Shown in pieces: positions 24,238 to 34,984 of a stretch of 64,000 nucleotides of DNA. The notes below the pieces were generated by a model. The model was not told where the DNA came from. It saw nothing but the letters and a program-made list of their open reading frames with translations, and searched no databases. Within the stretch, counting starts at the first letter, position 1; every line of letters begins with the position of its first letter. Source of the DNA: Eunapius fragilis (taxonomy: Eukaryota; Porifera; Demospongiae; Spongillida; Spongillidae). The stretch spans positions 4,260,858 through 4,324,857 of the forward strand of contig OY811984.1 in assembly GCA_963681505.1 (NCBI GenBank), given 5' to 3'. Made by a program: the position numbers and the translations under genes.

Positions 24238-25958
24238 CACACACACACGCACACACTCCTTTCTCTCTCTTCTCAATATCTTCTTTCAGCTAGGGGCAAA
24301 GGAGGGTTAAAAAATACCCTGCGCTTATTGACTGGCAAAGATGTGGAAAATTCAAACACTCCTGTTAGGAACACCACAGGTTCCAGGAAAGTGCTGGCCA
24401 ATGCAACTATTGTCGAACATCCACCTGCTAACAACAGGAACACAAGTTCAACTGCACTGGCAGCTCCTGCAGTTCAGGCAAATAGTACTCAAGAAACCTC
24501 AAGTTCTCCGCCTAACAATACTATGAATGCAAAAGTAACTATTGGCTCACACAGACTTGAAAACAGCCAGAAAATATCTTCATCTTCATCTTCAGGCTCT
24601 ATGACACCTGAAGTTCAGAACATTCCCCTTGCAAAAGTGGCTTCTACTCTAAATGGCGTAAGAAGTAATGTTACCACGGGAACGCCTCATGATGGCCACA
24701 AGGTGCAACCCTCTGCTGAAATTGAAAATAGTGGCTCTGATGACGTGTCTGCAACTCCAGAGGTCAGAAGTCCCTTCCCATTGGTTCGGAAAGGTTCATC
24801 TGAAACCAGACCAACTACTGACCAAAGCAACTCTTCAGTTGTGGCCCCACAAAATGAGAAGGACAAGCTGGATGATGAGAGTGTTGTCAGGCCTGTGGCA
24901 ACAATGGGCCATTCCAGTAGTTTGTCATCTGCTGAGAATGAGTTAGTATTGTTTGAAGGTTCTTCAAGGGCAGCTGTATCTCAGGATAATGCACACACTG
25001 CGTTGACCCTGTCCACAAGCAATGAAGACAGAGAAGATATGTCTCCTATGCCATATGTTGGCCAGGGGAAGGGGTCAAAGGGCAAGTCTAGCACCATGAG
25101 GCTTCATAAAATTGCTGAAGCTGGCAAAAAACGGTGGTCCTCTTTTAAGTTCAGATCAAATACTGCACCACCAGAACCAAGTACTGGACCAAACGAATTT
25201 GAATTTCTGCGTCATCGTGATATTCCAACGCTAGAAAGGCATCAGCATAGTCAACGGGCATCTGTCTTCTATTATGGTTCACCATTTGTCCAGCCAACTA
25301 GTGATGACCTGCCATGTTTGGAACTGCACACCAAGAACACCCCTGGGTTGTCTGCTCTTCTACAATCGGTATAGTCTTGCATTCACTTTGCATCCTTGAT
25401 TAATTGCTGGTATTTATATTTGGCAGGAATTGGAGAGGTTATGTGACCTATTAAAAGACCAGTCAACAGGAACCTCAGCTGTTGATTTAGTTGTGCGTTC
25501 TTTTTGTGTTTTGGTTGTTGCTGTAATCTAAGCATTGTTAACATTGTCAAGTATTCTTAATGCTGATATTTTTTCATCGTTGTAATTTTGCTCATTGCTT
25601 GCAGATGGCACGTTTTTCTAGTATCATAATGGCTTTAAAAAGTCAGAGCAGTGTTGGGTAAGTGTATACTGATTGTGAAAGTGGTAGGGATGGTCATGTG
25701 AGGCAGCGGTATAGGGAGGTCGCGAGATTGTCATGGAAGAGTAAGTTTATAATGGACTAGATGATTTAATTATCATTTGTACATGTCTCATGACATGTAC
25801 TTAGCTTGTACACTCAATATGGTTGGGACAAAATCTCTATACATGCATAGTTGAAATGTGCCATATTGAAGTCTACAAGTATGGTAGAATAGGTATTGAT
25901 TTGAAGAAGGCCAAGTGGCTGTCTTTAACTTCAAGTAGTCCATCTTACCATTGGGCCA

Positions 25959-25991
<33 letters not shown>

Positions 25992-28900
25992 TGTGTGTGT
26001 ATGTGTGTGTATGTGTATGTGTGTGTGTAGTGTGTGTGTAGTGTGTGTGAATATTCTAATTTTGCTTCCCTTCCTCCAGGCATTTCTCTCCAAGTATCAC
26101 CAATGATTCAGGCAGCAAATTTGTCTCATTGGACAAAGTGCAAACCATTGAAGACACTCCAAGGGTAGAGGTAATGATGTTGTTCTCCCCCAACTATGTT
26201 ATAACATTACCTTTCCTTCACAAAGTCCCCTTCCTTGGTACCTGAGCGTACTACTTCATCGGAGACCACCATTAACCCTCTATCAGAACAGGCTCAAAGC
26301 CCTCCTCCACCTTGTAGTGATGTACCACCTCCTCCACCCCCTCCCCCACCACTTGGTGGTGATGTCCCACCCCCCCCACCTCCTCCTCCTCCTCCTCTTC
26401 CTCCCAACTGTTCTTTTCCACCACCTCCTCCACCACCCCCACCTCCACCAGGAGGTAGTGCAGTACCACCACCTCCACCAGCACTTCTGTTTGATAAAAG
26501 TAGGTTGGGGAAGTGCATGTGAGGTCATTGTGATCTCACTGTGCTCCTATTGTACAGTGCTGCCTCCAGTCAAACGTCCCACTCCAAATGGCAAGATGAA
26601 GCCCTTACACTGGAATACCTTGAAACCTGCCATGGTATGGAACATTGCCATGGTGTGAGCTTCTGTTGTATATGTGTGGGTGTGGGTGTGGATGTGTGTT
26701 GCGTGTGCATGTGTGTGTGTTGCATGTGCATGTGTGTGTGTTGTGTGTGTGTGTTGTGTGTGCATGTGTTTGTGTGGGTTGTGCATTGTGTGTGTTTTGC
26801 AAGTATGTCATTGAGTGGATATGTTGAGTAATGTAATTTCTTACTTGCACCAAGTTGTATTCCTTATGACATACATTTTTTAATCACAATTAATTATTTG
26901 CCAATTCAATTCTCAAAAGGAATTGGCACTAAACATTGGTGTCAAATTTAAATGATGCTGGTGTCACCAGAGATATCCAAGGGAGGTACATTCTCTTCAC
27001 GCAAGATCTCTTGTTGCATGGAATGGTTTGCACACTGGTTTGCTTATCTTACATTAGAATGTAACAAGCTGATGCTATAAAACTGCATATTGAGAAACAG
27101 TCTCGTGATTGCCCAGCTAACAAACACGCTTAAAATAGAATGAGCATCCATACATGTACAGGATAGTGTGACATGTTCATTCAGTTAGTTATTACCACAC
27201 TGGCTTTTTGCATATTTTCATACACACGAACCCATCACAGATGCAATATCATTACTGTTTTGCCCATCTTTATTCAAAAACACAGCAATATCGCTGACGA
27301 CTAGTCACCAGCGATATTGCCTACACAGGCCTAACTGCGACAACATCTTTGAGGTTTATCCTGTTGCTGTGACAACATCCTTGAGCCTTATCCTGTTGGT
27401 GTAAGGGGCATTTAAGTAATTGAACTGTAACCATTGGAATCCTAGATGCCACATCCATCCTTGCTTGTTTATTGTGTTCATGAACTCTGTACTTTTCACT
27501 GCCTAGTCATTTTATCATCTGACACATACCTTCATTTATGGTGTTGAATGATAAAATCCATGACAAATGGTTGCAGCATAGTTGTCCGTACTAGAGATGG
27601 CATAGTCTTATAAATCAGTTGCTTCATAATTTATATTTGAGATCACATCAATAATTCAGCTACATCTTGTATAGTAATGTCTTGTGTCATTAGTAAAACA
27701 GAATGATACAATAAAGATTCACTGACCTCAGCAAATGTGGTAAATACACTTGGCATGGTCTCAAGTTCATTCCAACAGCTAGTGTCATAAGGTCCTTGTT
27801 CTATTCTGGTACTTGCCTCCATGCATGAAGTTTGCAATCATTTTGTCTGTATTGTACCACACCTGATGTTGTTTCATTCAGCGCAATATATATAGGGCAT
27901 GGTACATGTACGTGTAGTAAAGTGAGCGTTTATATTTCGTAATTGAACACGGTAGTCTAAATTTCAACAAAAAAAATGTCTCATTGAACACATTTCAGGT
28001 GATACAGTCAGGTTGGTTCAAGTGGTATGAGAGTGAAACAGATGTGTTCAAACACTTGGATCTGAACGAATTGGAAAGATGTTTTCACAGGGAGGAAAAA
28101 GAAGAGAAGCAGGCCCAGCCAGCAGGTATGCAATGGGACTCAGCGTGTTAATCTGAATCTTGCACTTGGGCTGCAATAAGAATCCCTTCGCTCCTGTCAA
28201 GTTCATGGTGAATAAGTTCTAATGAGCTGTTGTGACTCACTATGACCTGTGCTTATCTTACATAATACTTGGCAGCTGCCTAGGGGTTATTACCCTTCCA
28301 TTTTAACCGTCAGTATGATCTGGGCACCCAATGATGTATTATCAAATGCTTCCAAATTATCTAATGCACACATGGACTTTCAAATACACACATGTACCAG
28401 CCACCCATAAGCATTAAAACCACCTCATTGTTTAAGATTTGGGGGGGGGGGGGGGGATTGGAGGAGATTTAAGGTTGTGCGTTATTCTTGCCCCTTTCAT
28501 GCAGCTGTGGCTAAAAAGACAGTCACCCTTTTGGATTTCAACAGGAGCAGAATCATTGAGATCTCTCTTCCAAGCTTCCCCTTTGCAGTAAATGGCATGG
28601 ATACGCTGTCTGACCATTTGAACTGCATCACTGATGACTCCGTATTAAAATTAGAACACATAGTTACCTTGAAACGGTATGGCCATCCAACAGTGGTAAA
28701 CATTGCCCATCACTAGCTTTCAGCACTATGTTGTATATGATAACAAATAATACCTGTATTGGGATTGTTATAAGACTGGTAGTGTGGTTGTGCTACATTA
28801 AAAGTATGTGCAATGGAAAATGCTAAACTTGGGTGAATTACATACATCTCATTTGGTTACAAAGGTTATTGCTAGTGATATGTTTGTGTGTGTAGGATTC

Positions 28901-31900
28901 AGCCATCAGATGAAGAGAAGGTTCTGTACAAGAACTTCAAAGGGGATAGGAGCACACTTCAAGCAGCAGATATATTTTTACAGAAGGTGTGTATTATACT
29001 TCCCTGTCCCGTTATTAGTTTTATTGCTTCCAATTTAATTATCCCCGTACTTGTGTTCAAAGCAGGCATAATTTGACACTAATTTGATTACATCATTAGA
29101 GAGTGAATGTGTATTTGCAATTTGTCTCAATTTTATGCCACTTGAGTGGTAGAGTGTAGGTGAGACGATTATAATAATAATGCACAACTATATAATAGCA
29201 CACAACTAGATTACAAAGGGAATACACAGTGTTAGCTACCTACACTACATCACATTGATAGATGCTACGGGAAAGGATGGCAATGCATTTCTTTAGCTCA
29301 TACCACGTGAAGCGCGTTTTATTAAATTTATAAAATTATTATATTATAATAATGCATAGAGATACGCACGGATACACTATATACATTAATTTGCACACAC
29401 ATACAGAGAACTAGTTAATAATAATAATAATTAGATAAAACAGATTACACAATGTACACAGATAGTACAAGCATGCATATGCACCTGATTTATTATTATT
29501 AAACGATAACATGAATATAGATATATATATGTAACTACCTCATCTATAGGATACATACATAGAACAGTCTACATGTCCGAGGCAAAACATCTAGATAGTA
29601 TGGCAGTGGCATTTGATTTATTTTTTGGGGTTGGGCTATTGCTTGGAGCGAGTAAATGGAATATCTTATATCTGTGCTTGCATTTCTCTCCAGCTAAGTG
29701 AGATCCCATTGCTGTCTGTACGGTTGGATTTGCTTTTTACCATAAAGGAGTTTCCGACAAACATTGAGAGCTTTCAACCAGTAAGTGGTACAGGAGTGAA
29801 CCAATACTTCCTATTTGCTGACATGTGTACAATCTCATCTTCACAGACCCTTGACTTAGCATGGAAGGCCTGTAAGGAACTGAGAAGTTCTGATAAATTT
29901 GTGGTGGTGTTGCGATATGTTCTTGCTGTTGGTAACTACTTAAATGCTGGATCGAATAAAGGGAATGCATATGGCTTTAGCCTCAATACTCTTACAAAAG
30001 TAAGTGCTGTACTTTACCCATTGTTTACAAGTGAGGAGTGTAAATCGAGGTACATGTATTGATCCATAAGGTGGAATGGTAAGCACTTATAGTAACCAGG
30101 GACATAGGTAGTGGCAGGATAAATATTAGCTTGAGATTTTGGCTGGAGATGGTTTCGTATACAATGTACTCAAATACTTTTATTTCTTGATAATATGGAA
30201 ATGTATTTGAAATCCTTTTAAAATGAATTGTAAATTGCAACCAAGAATATTAAATTGGCTAAGCCCACAATGCAGGCAACGCAGAATGTATGCTAAAAAT
30301 CATTGAGTGACACGATGGAACGAAGAATAGTACTGAAGATGTGCAGACCCAGATTAGGGTGTCTCTCGGTACTATTCTTCGTTCCATTGTGTCTCTCAGA
30401 TTACCATCCATACATCAGATAGATGCGCATCAAGATATGTATTAGTACAATTGTATACATATTTTGTAGTGACCTGTCATTGTGTTCTTTCTCCACCATT
30501 CTCTCCTATCATTGTTGTGTCTTCTCTACTCTCTCCTATCATTCTACTCTCTCCTGCCATTGTTTTTTCCCTCTTACTCTCTTTCATCATTGTTCTGCTA
30601 CTTATGTTTTCCTTTACTCAATATTCCCATTTCTAGCTTGCAGAGTTCCGTGGAAATGACAAGAAGATGTCACTATTGCACTACATTGTCCAACAGATTC
30701 ACAGTCATCAACCTGATGTCCTTCAGTTTCCAGCTGATATGGTTCAGGTTGCAAATGCTTCTGATGGTGAAGAGCTTAATCTCTGAACATGAATTTTATA
30801 TAATATTTGTCTTCTATTGCAGTTTCTGTTACTGGAATTCTAGCTGAACTTGAAAGTAAGTTGTTTTATAATAAATTTTATAATTTCTATCAAGATAAAA
30901 ACTTATTGATACAGTGAAATAGTAGCAGTTGAATTAATTTACTTGTTGTCAAGTAAAATGGTGTTATTCATTCATTTCAGGTGCATTTTTCTCACTAGTA
31001 GGCCAGTTATAGAGCAGCATACACTTTTCTTTTGATTTCAATATATCTGTATCATCAATCATTACCTTTTAGTCATGCAGAAGGAAAGTAGGCCAGTTAT
31101 AGAGCAGCATACACTTTTCTTTTGATTTCAATGTATCTATCACCAATCGTAACCTTTTAGTCATGCAGAAGGAATTGGAGAAGATTGAGAAGAATGCTGC
31201 AACAATTGCAGAACACCAAAGTTTACCTGCAACAGCTAAAGAAAAGCTGAGAAATGATGTGAAGGTGTGTGAATATGTGATGTGAGGAGAACTGTGAAGG
31301 TGTGTGTGATGTGCGAAGAAATGTGATGGTGTGTGACGTGTGGAGAAATGGGATGTGTGATGATTGTCTTTATGACAATTGCCATGTAGGAGTTTGTTGC
31401 CAAGTACAATGAAAAAATGCAGTCTATGCACAAGCGGGGAGAGGAGATGTTGTTATTCTACAATGAACTTCTGGTGAGCGTTAATTAGCTCTACATGTAT
31501 ACGCATCATGTTTATAGGACTGAGGTGCTACTGCTTAGTACTAAACATATAACCACATGTTGTCTGCTTGTTGTAACAGAAAAAATTTGGAGAACCACCT
31601 ACAACTGACTCAGAAGATTTCTTTTCAGTGATAGCCAAGTTTATTTCTCAGTTCAACTTGGTATACAAGGAACTATTCCCCACCCCGGTTCAGAAGAAAA
31701 AGCCAAGGCAAGGCAAAAATGCTGCTTGAGCATAAAATATTGCACCAGTTGTCATGTCAACTGCTCTTACAAGTGTTCTCTCTTGTGTAGTGCAACGGAG
31801 ATCAAAGAGCAGATGCGTATGTTGCAGGCACCAACTGCTGTGCCTGAATCTCCTACTCACGCTCAAGTAAAATCTGTTTTCCATTGCGTACCCCCTTCTT

Positions 31901-32460
31901 ACTCCTTTCCTCCCTTCCATTACTTAGCAGCCTCAAGAGAGAAGTACTCCCCACGATGTGCCAAAAGGAAAGGCAGTACCAAATGAACATATGATTGACG
32001 GCATTGTTAGTATACGTTCACACGTGCATGTTAGCCTATCGTATTATGCATGCTATAAAATTCATGCTCTGTGAGACAGAACACTGGCATAGCCAACCTT
32101 GTTTAAATGATTCACCTATCTTTTTTTTTTCTGTTAAAGCCAAGGTCAGTTCCCACTGGTGGGATCCGTTCTGCTCGGCCCAAAGAGGGCTCGTTGGATA
32201 AATTGACCAAAGATGGTAATAAATGGCAAAGGAGATACTTTGAACTTGAGAACAGCAAGCTGCACTACTACAACAGCAAGGGACAGAAGTATTGCGACAC
32301 CATCAGGCTGTACAATGTGCCAATAAAGCGGGACCAAAATGATCCAAGAGTCATCATTGTAAGTGCTGAGTCCCGTGTTTGGAACTTGAGAGCCCAGACA
32401 GAACTTGAAGCTTCAGAGTGGTTGCAAGCATTGAATATACACAGTGGAGTGCAGTCATAA
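16337..32460 (+). CDS. Formin with two N-terminal PH-like domains, FH1-FH2 and a C-terminal PH domain
   Basis: Formins nucleate and elongate straight actin filaments; FH2 dimers cap barbed ends and FH1 feeds profilin-actin. The model has 31 exons and about 1,420 codons: 16337-16351, 17176-17220, 17703-17867, 18023-18115, 18737-18817, 19058-19133, 20118-20289, 20544-20598, 20661-20764, 20820-20880, 23608-23668, 23955-24068, 24290-25368, 25427-25492, 25605-25657, 26080-26170, 26226-26499, 26558-26634, 27999-28125, 28505-28676, 28896-28986, 29694-29780, 29847-29999, 30637-30766, 30823-30855, 31161-31264, 31390-31473, 31580-31707, 31791-31866, 31931-32005, 32140-32460. Approximate domains: PH-like at 60-160; a clear PH at 190-305, ending EEROREWIK-type as REERDEWIKAIMDAC; a Ser/Thr-rich linker at 350-780; FH1 poly-proline at 805-862; FH2 from KMKPLHWNTLKPAM (about 875) to about 1285, with the hallmark GNYLNAGSNKGNAYGF; and a C-terminal PH at about 1330-1415 (KWQRRYFELENSKLHYY). 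This matches the PH-domain-containing animal formin subtype (PHCF). Two introns use GC donors. No DAD motif was seen. Confidence 0.9.
17340..17605. repeat. Degenerate GGAGGGATGGTGTAGT minisatellite in a formin intron
   Basis: Irregular units of about 28-35 bp built around AGGAGGGATGGTGTAGTTGT, with GTGTGTGAGGT spacers, about 7-8 copies, in the intron before exon 17703-17867. Confidence 0.8.
18190..18690. repeat. About 44-bp minisatellite (CATATCTGGGTCAGTCCCTA) in a formin intron
   Basis: Roughly ten tandem copies of a 42-44-bp unit whose core is GGGTCATATCTGGGTCAG, followed by CCCTAATGCTTGACCAGC. Copies differ by short indels. It fills most of the intron between exons 18023-18115 and 18737-18817. 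Confidence 0.9.
21027..22890. repeat. 33-bp minisatellite, about 56 copies, inside a formin intron
   Basis: The unit is built from ACACACCACCAGCACTAC and ATCCATACATTCAGT, in near-perfect tandem array, with recurrent one-base variants (ACCACTAGC, CAGTCAGT, ATACCACC) that occur in blocks. The last 0.5 kb is more degenerate. The unit length is a multiple of three and lacks stops, so long open frames appear on both strands (629 codons on plus, 269 on minus). These are not genes: the array lies between exons 20820-20880 and 23608-23668, which splice cleanly within the second PH domain. Confidence 0.95.
22891..23607. other. Remainder of the formin intron after the minisatellite
   Basis: This is a non-repeat segment followed by a CATGTGCTGCTTGATGTG-type short tandem repeat at about 23450-23590 (four copies of about 30 bp). 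No gene or RNA is seen. Confidence 0.6.
24200..24260. repeat. (CA)n microsatellite just before a formin exon
   Basis: ACACAC run of about 50 bases followed by a CT-rich acceptor tract leading to the 1,079-bp exon at 24290. Confidence 0.9.
25958..26050. repeat. (GT)n / GTAT microsatellite in a formin intron
   Basis: A GT-rich tract of about 90 bases with interspersed AT steps, 30 bp upstream of the acceptor of exon 26080-26170. A second, GTGTGTGCAT-type tract lies at 26680-26795. Confidence 0.85.
26635..27998. other. Long formin intron inside FH2, no gene
   Basis: A 1.36-kb intron between KMKPLHWNTLKPAM and the next FH2 exon. It holds a GT-rich tract and, at about 27282-27322, a short imperfect hairpin (CAGCAATATCGCTG / CAGCGATATTGCC) followed by two copies of a GACAACATC-TTGAG motif. 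No conserved gene or RNA was recognised. Confidence 0.5.
30305..30397. repeat. Hairpin-forming inverted repeat in a formin intron
   Basis: GGAACGAAGAATAGTAC at 30317-30333 is answered by GTACTATTCTTCGTTCC at 30369-30385. The pairing extends outward through GACAC/GTGTC, so arms reach about 28 bp around a 35-bp loop. It may be a solo MITE or a simple palindrome. Confidence 0.75.
30997..31172. repeat. Tandem duplication of a branch-site/acceptor region in the formin gene
   Basis: A 90-bp unit (30997-31086) starting AGTAGGCCAGTTATAGAGC is repeated at 31087-31172. Both copies contain a CCTTTTAGTCATGCAG acceptor, at 31071-31072 and 31159-31160. Only the second leads into the FH2 exon; using the first would read 18 codons or so and meet a stop. 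Confidence 0.92.
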
Positions 32461-34984
32461 GTTATTTGTCCTATTTTATTTGTGTCTGTGTGAATTACAT
32501 ACAGTTTTATTATTTTTCACTGTTGACATAAGTGTTGGACTTCATGCATTGACTCAGAATTCTGGCATATATTAATTTTTTTACAGGTACATGTAGATGA
32601 TATTCAAATAATAATAATAAGAGTAATTATATTGGTGGACTTAGACTTCTAGCCACAATAGACCTGGCCACAGACCTAGGTTTTAACGACTAAAAAATGT
32701 CAGCTACTCTCTGCTTTACACATGCTGTGGTGTGCAGCAAGGAGTGAAGCTAGCTGGGAAAAAATCTCTTTGGCCTCTCTACCTCAAATACCAACAACTG
32801 TAATAATAGCCTCTAAATAGGATATAGATCACATCGCATATAAGGTCATTTGCTGCACGTTTGCGGGACTCTGCAACTGCTGCAGGCAAGTGTCATCAAG
32901 AATATCAGGGAGACCAAGAGAACCAGACACACCATTCTCCCACCTTGCTGCCATTACATCTGCTGGACATGAGAAGGTATAAGACCATTGCCTATCTCAA
33001 CCGTCACCCCATGTGGGCCTCACGAAATAGGTATAAGCCACTCAAGAGGTTAACTACATCACCATTCTGTCTGTATATATGTAACAGTATGGCCCTATAA
33101 ATTTTTTTTTTGCAACGGTTTAACAAGTCTTAGCAAGACGTATCTAAGATAATATTGTGACTACATATGAACAGATTAATATTGAACGCATGGGAAAAAT
33201 TCTTGCCATGTCTTAGCGTGTTTTGGTAAGATCTTGCACATCTTGTAAATCCTGTCAAGATATACGCTTGTAAATGTTTCCAGGCAATTGTTTGTGGAAC
33301 AGGAGCCACAGAGACTATCTGATACAGTTCGCGACACTTTGCACGCGATTACATGTTTGTTGATTCCATTTTCATTTGTCTGTATTACATGAATAAATGT
33401 ATTCAATTTGCCGTAGAAGGAAGAAAAGATTTAAAAGTACATTGTATCGATCAGCACGTGGCGACGGAACACCAACACTAATAGCTACAGGTATAGTGAG
33501 TTTCAAGCTTGTAGGACAAGATGTCAACTGATGAAAAAAGAAAAAGGAAGCCTATTAAGAATGCATTACATTGGGCCAGAACAGTAAGTGCAGGTGTATA
33601 AATTATGAATGGAATAAAAATGTATTACATCTCATGTGGTTTCTTCGCTGTACATCTTAAGCATAACCATGATTGTAACCGCTCCGTACAATACATGTAT
33701 ACTTTTGTATAGCCATATTGAACGTTGGAACACAATACTTATTTTTGGCGCCTACGCAGCCAACTTTTAATTTCTGGTATACACAGCCAAATTCTATTTA
33801 CTGACCCAAAATGTAGCCATATACATCCACATATGATGTCATGTATGGTACAATGTGATTGGAGTATCTAGCTGTTACAAGGTATGTAGACAAATTGCAT
33901 GTACCAGGTTGTGCTACAAATTGTACCAGATTGTGAACATTTTTGGATCATTATCATTATAATAACATAGGCTCGTCATGTATTTTCTTCCACGTATGGA
34001 GGGCTTATAGAGGATATGCAATTGACGTCACACGCATCTTACATCATTTGTACATTTTTGGGTGGTTTTCGTCATTATTGATGCTGCAGTGTTTACTTGA
34101 CAGAATTGTATTAAAAGGTGAGAATTGTAGAGACTAAGACAAACTAGGTTTCGGAGCTACATAGTTGAACTTAACTTCATCATCATTACGAAAGGTCGTG
34201 CTTCTGAAGAGTAGATGATTGTAACTTCGAAAATAGGAAATAGCGTTTGATCATTTATATTAGCCCATGTAGCTAACTGCTAACTTTGTGCGCTCTCCTG
34301 TTGGTCTATCTTTATGAACAAAAATGAACTCCAAGTCTATGTAGTTGTCCAATCATTGTTCTAATGGAATATGGGTTTCAATGGTATTTATTGTTACCAG
34401 TTTGTGAACCAACCAATGAAACTGATTGTAGCTTTAGCTAATTCTCTACAGTTTCACATTTGAGGATGGTTTAATTGATGGACTATGGTATTTGCTTTTC
34501 TCTAGTGTCTAGGAATCATTATACATACGCCTCCAAAATTTTGTATCAAATAATTATTCTGCATCATTCATAAGTGCATGTTAATATTACTACACACGCA
34601 CATATACACACACACTCATACACACACAGCACTGAATCATTAATCTATACTGTATTCAGCTGACAATGCCCCCCAAAAAGGCCAAAAAAGGAAGATGGGA
34701 TAAAAGAAAGAAGAAAAGGGTAAAACATAACTCAGTTGAAATGCCAGCCTCCTTTGGCAGCTTACCCTTTTCTGAACATCCTGTGACAGGAGAGGCTGTG
34801 TTCCGTTCTTAATATACACCATCCTATGAGCCAACATAGGTGTTCAAACCTGTGGAACTGAATATTCTCTCAAATCTGTTACTTTTGAATTGGCACGCAG
34901 ACTGAATACGGAGATACAGAATCGGATGAAAGGAACCACGACACTATTTACAGAGGACCCTGAATTTCAACATGAAGTGACTGA
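32461..34984. other. Spacer downstream of the formin; two small Lys-rich open frames
   Basis: There is no recognisable conserved gene. At 33521-33583 a short frame begins MSTDEKRKRKPIKNAL and ends at a GTAAGT donor. At 34676-34812 another reads MPPKKAKKGRWDKRKKKR and ends in TAA. Both are plus strand and Lys/Arg-rich, and could be exons of one small nuclear-type gene, but the phase link was not established. Confidence 0.3.

Noticed and set aside
26272-26528. Three minus-strand Gly- or Val/Glu-rich frames
   Set aside because: Antisense shadows of the formin FH1 poly-proline exon on the plus strand.
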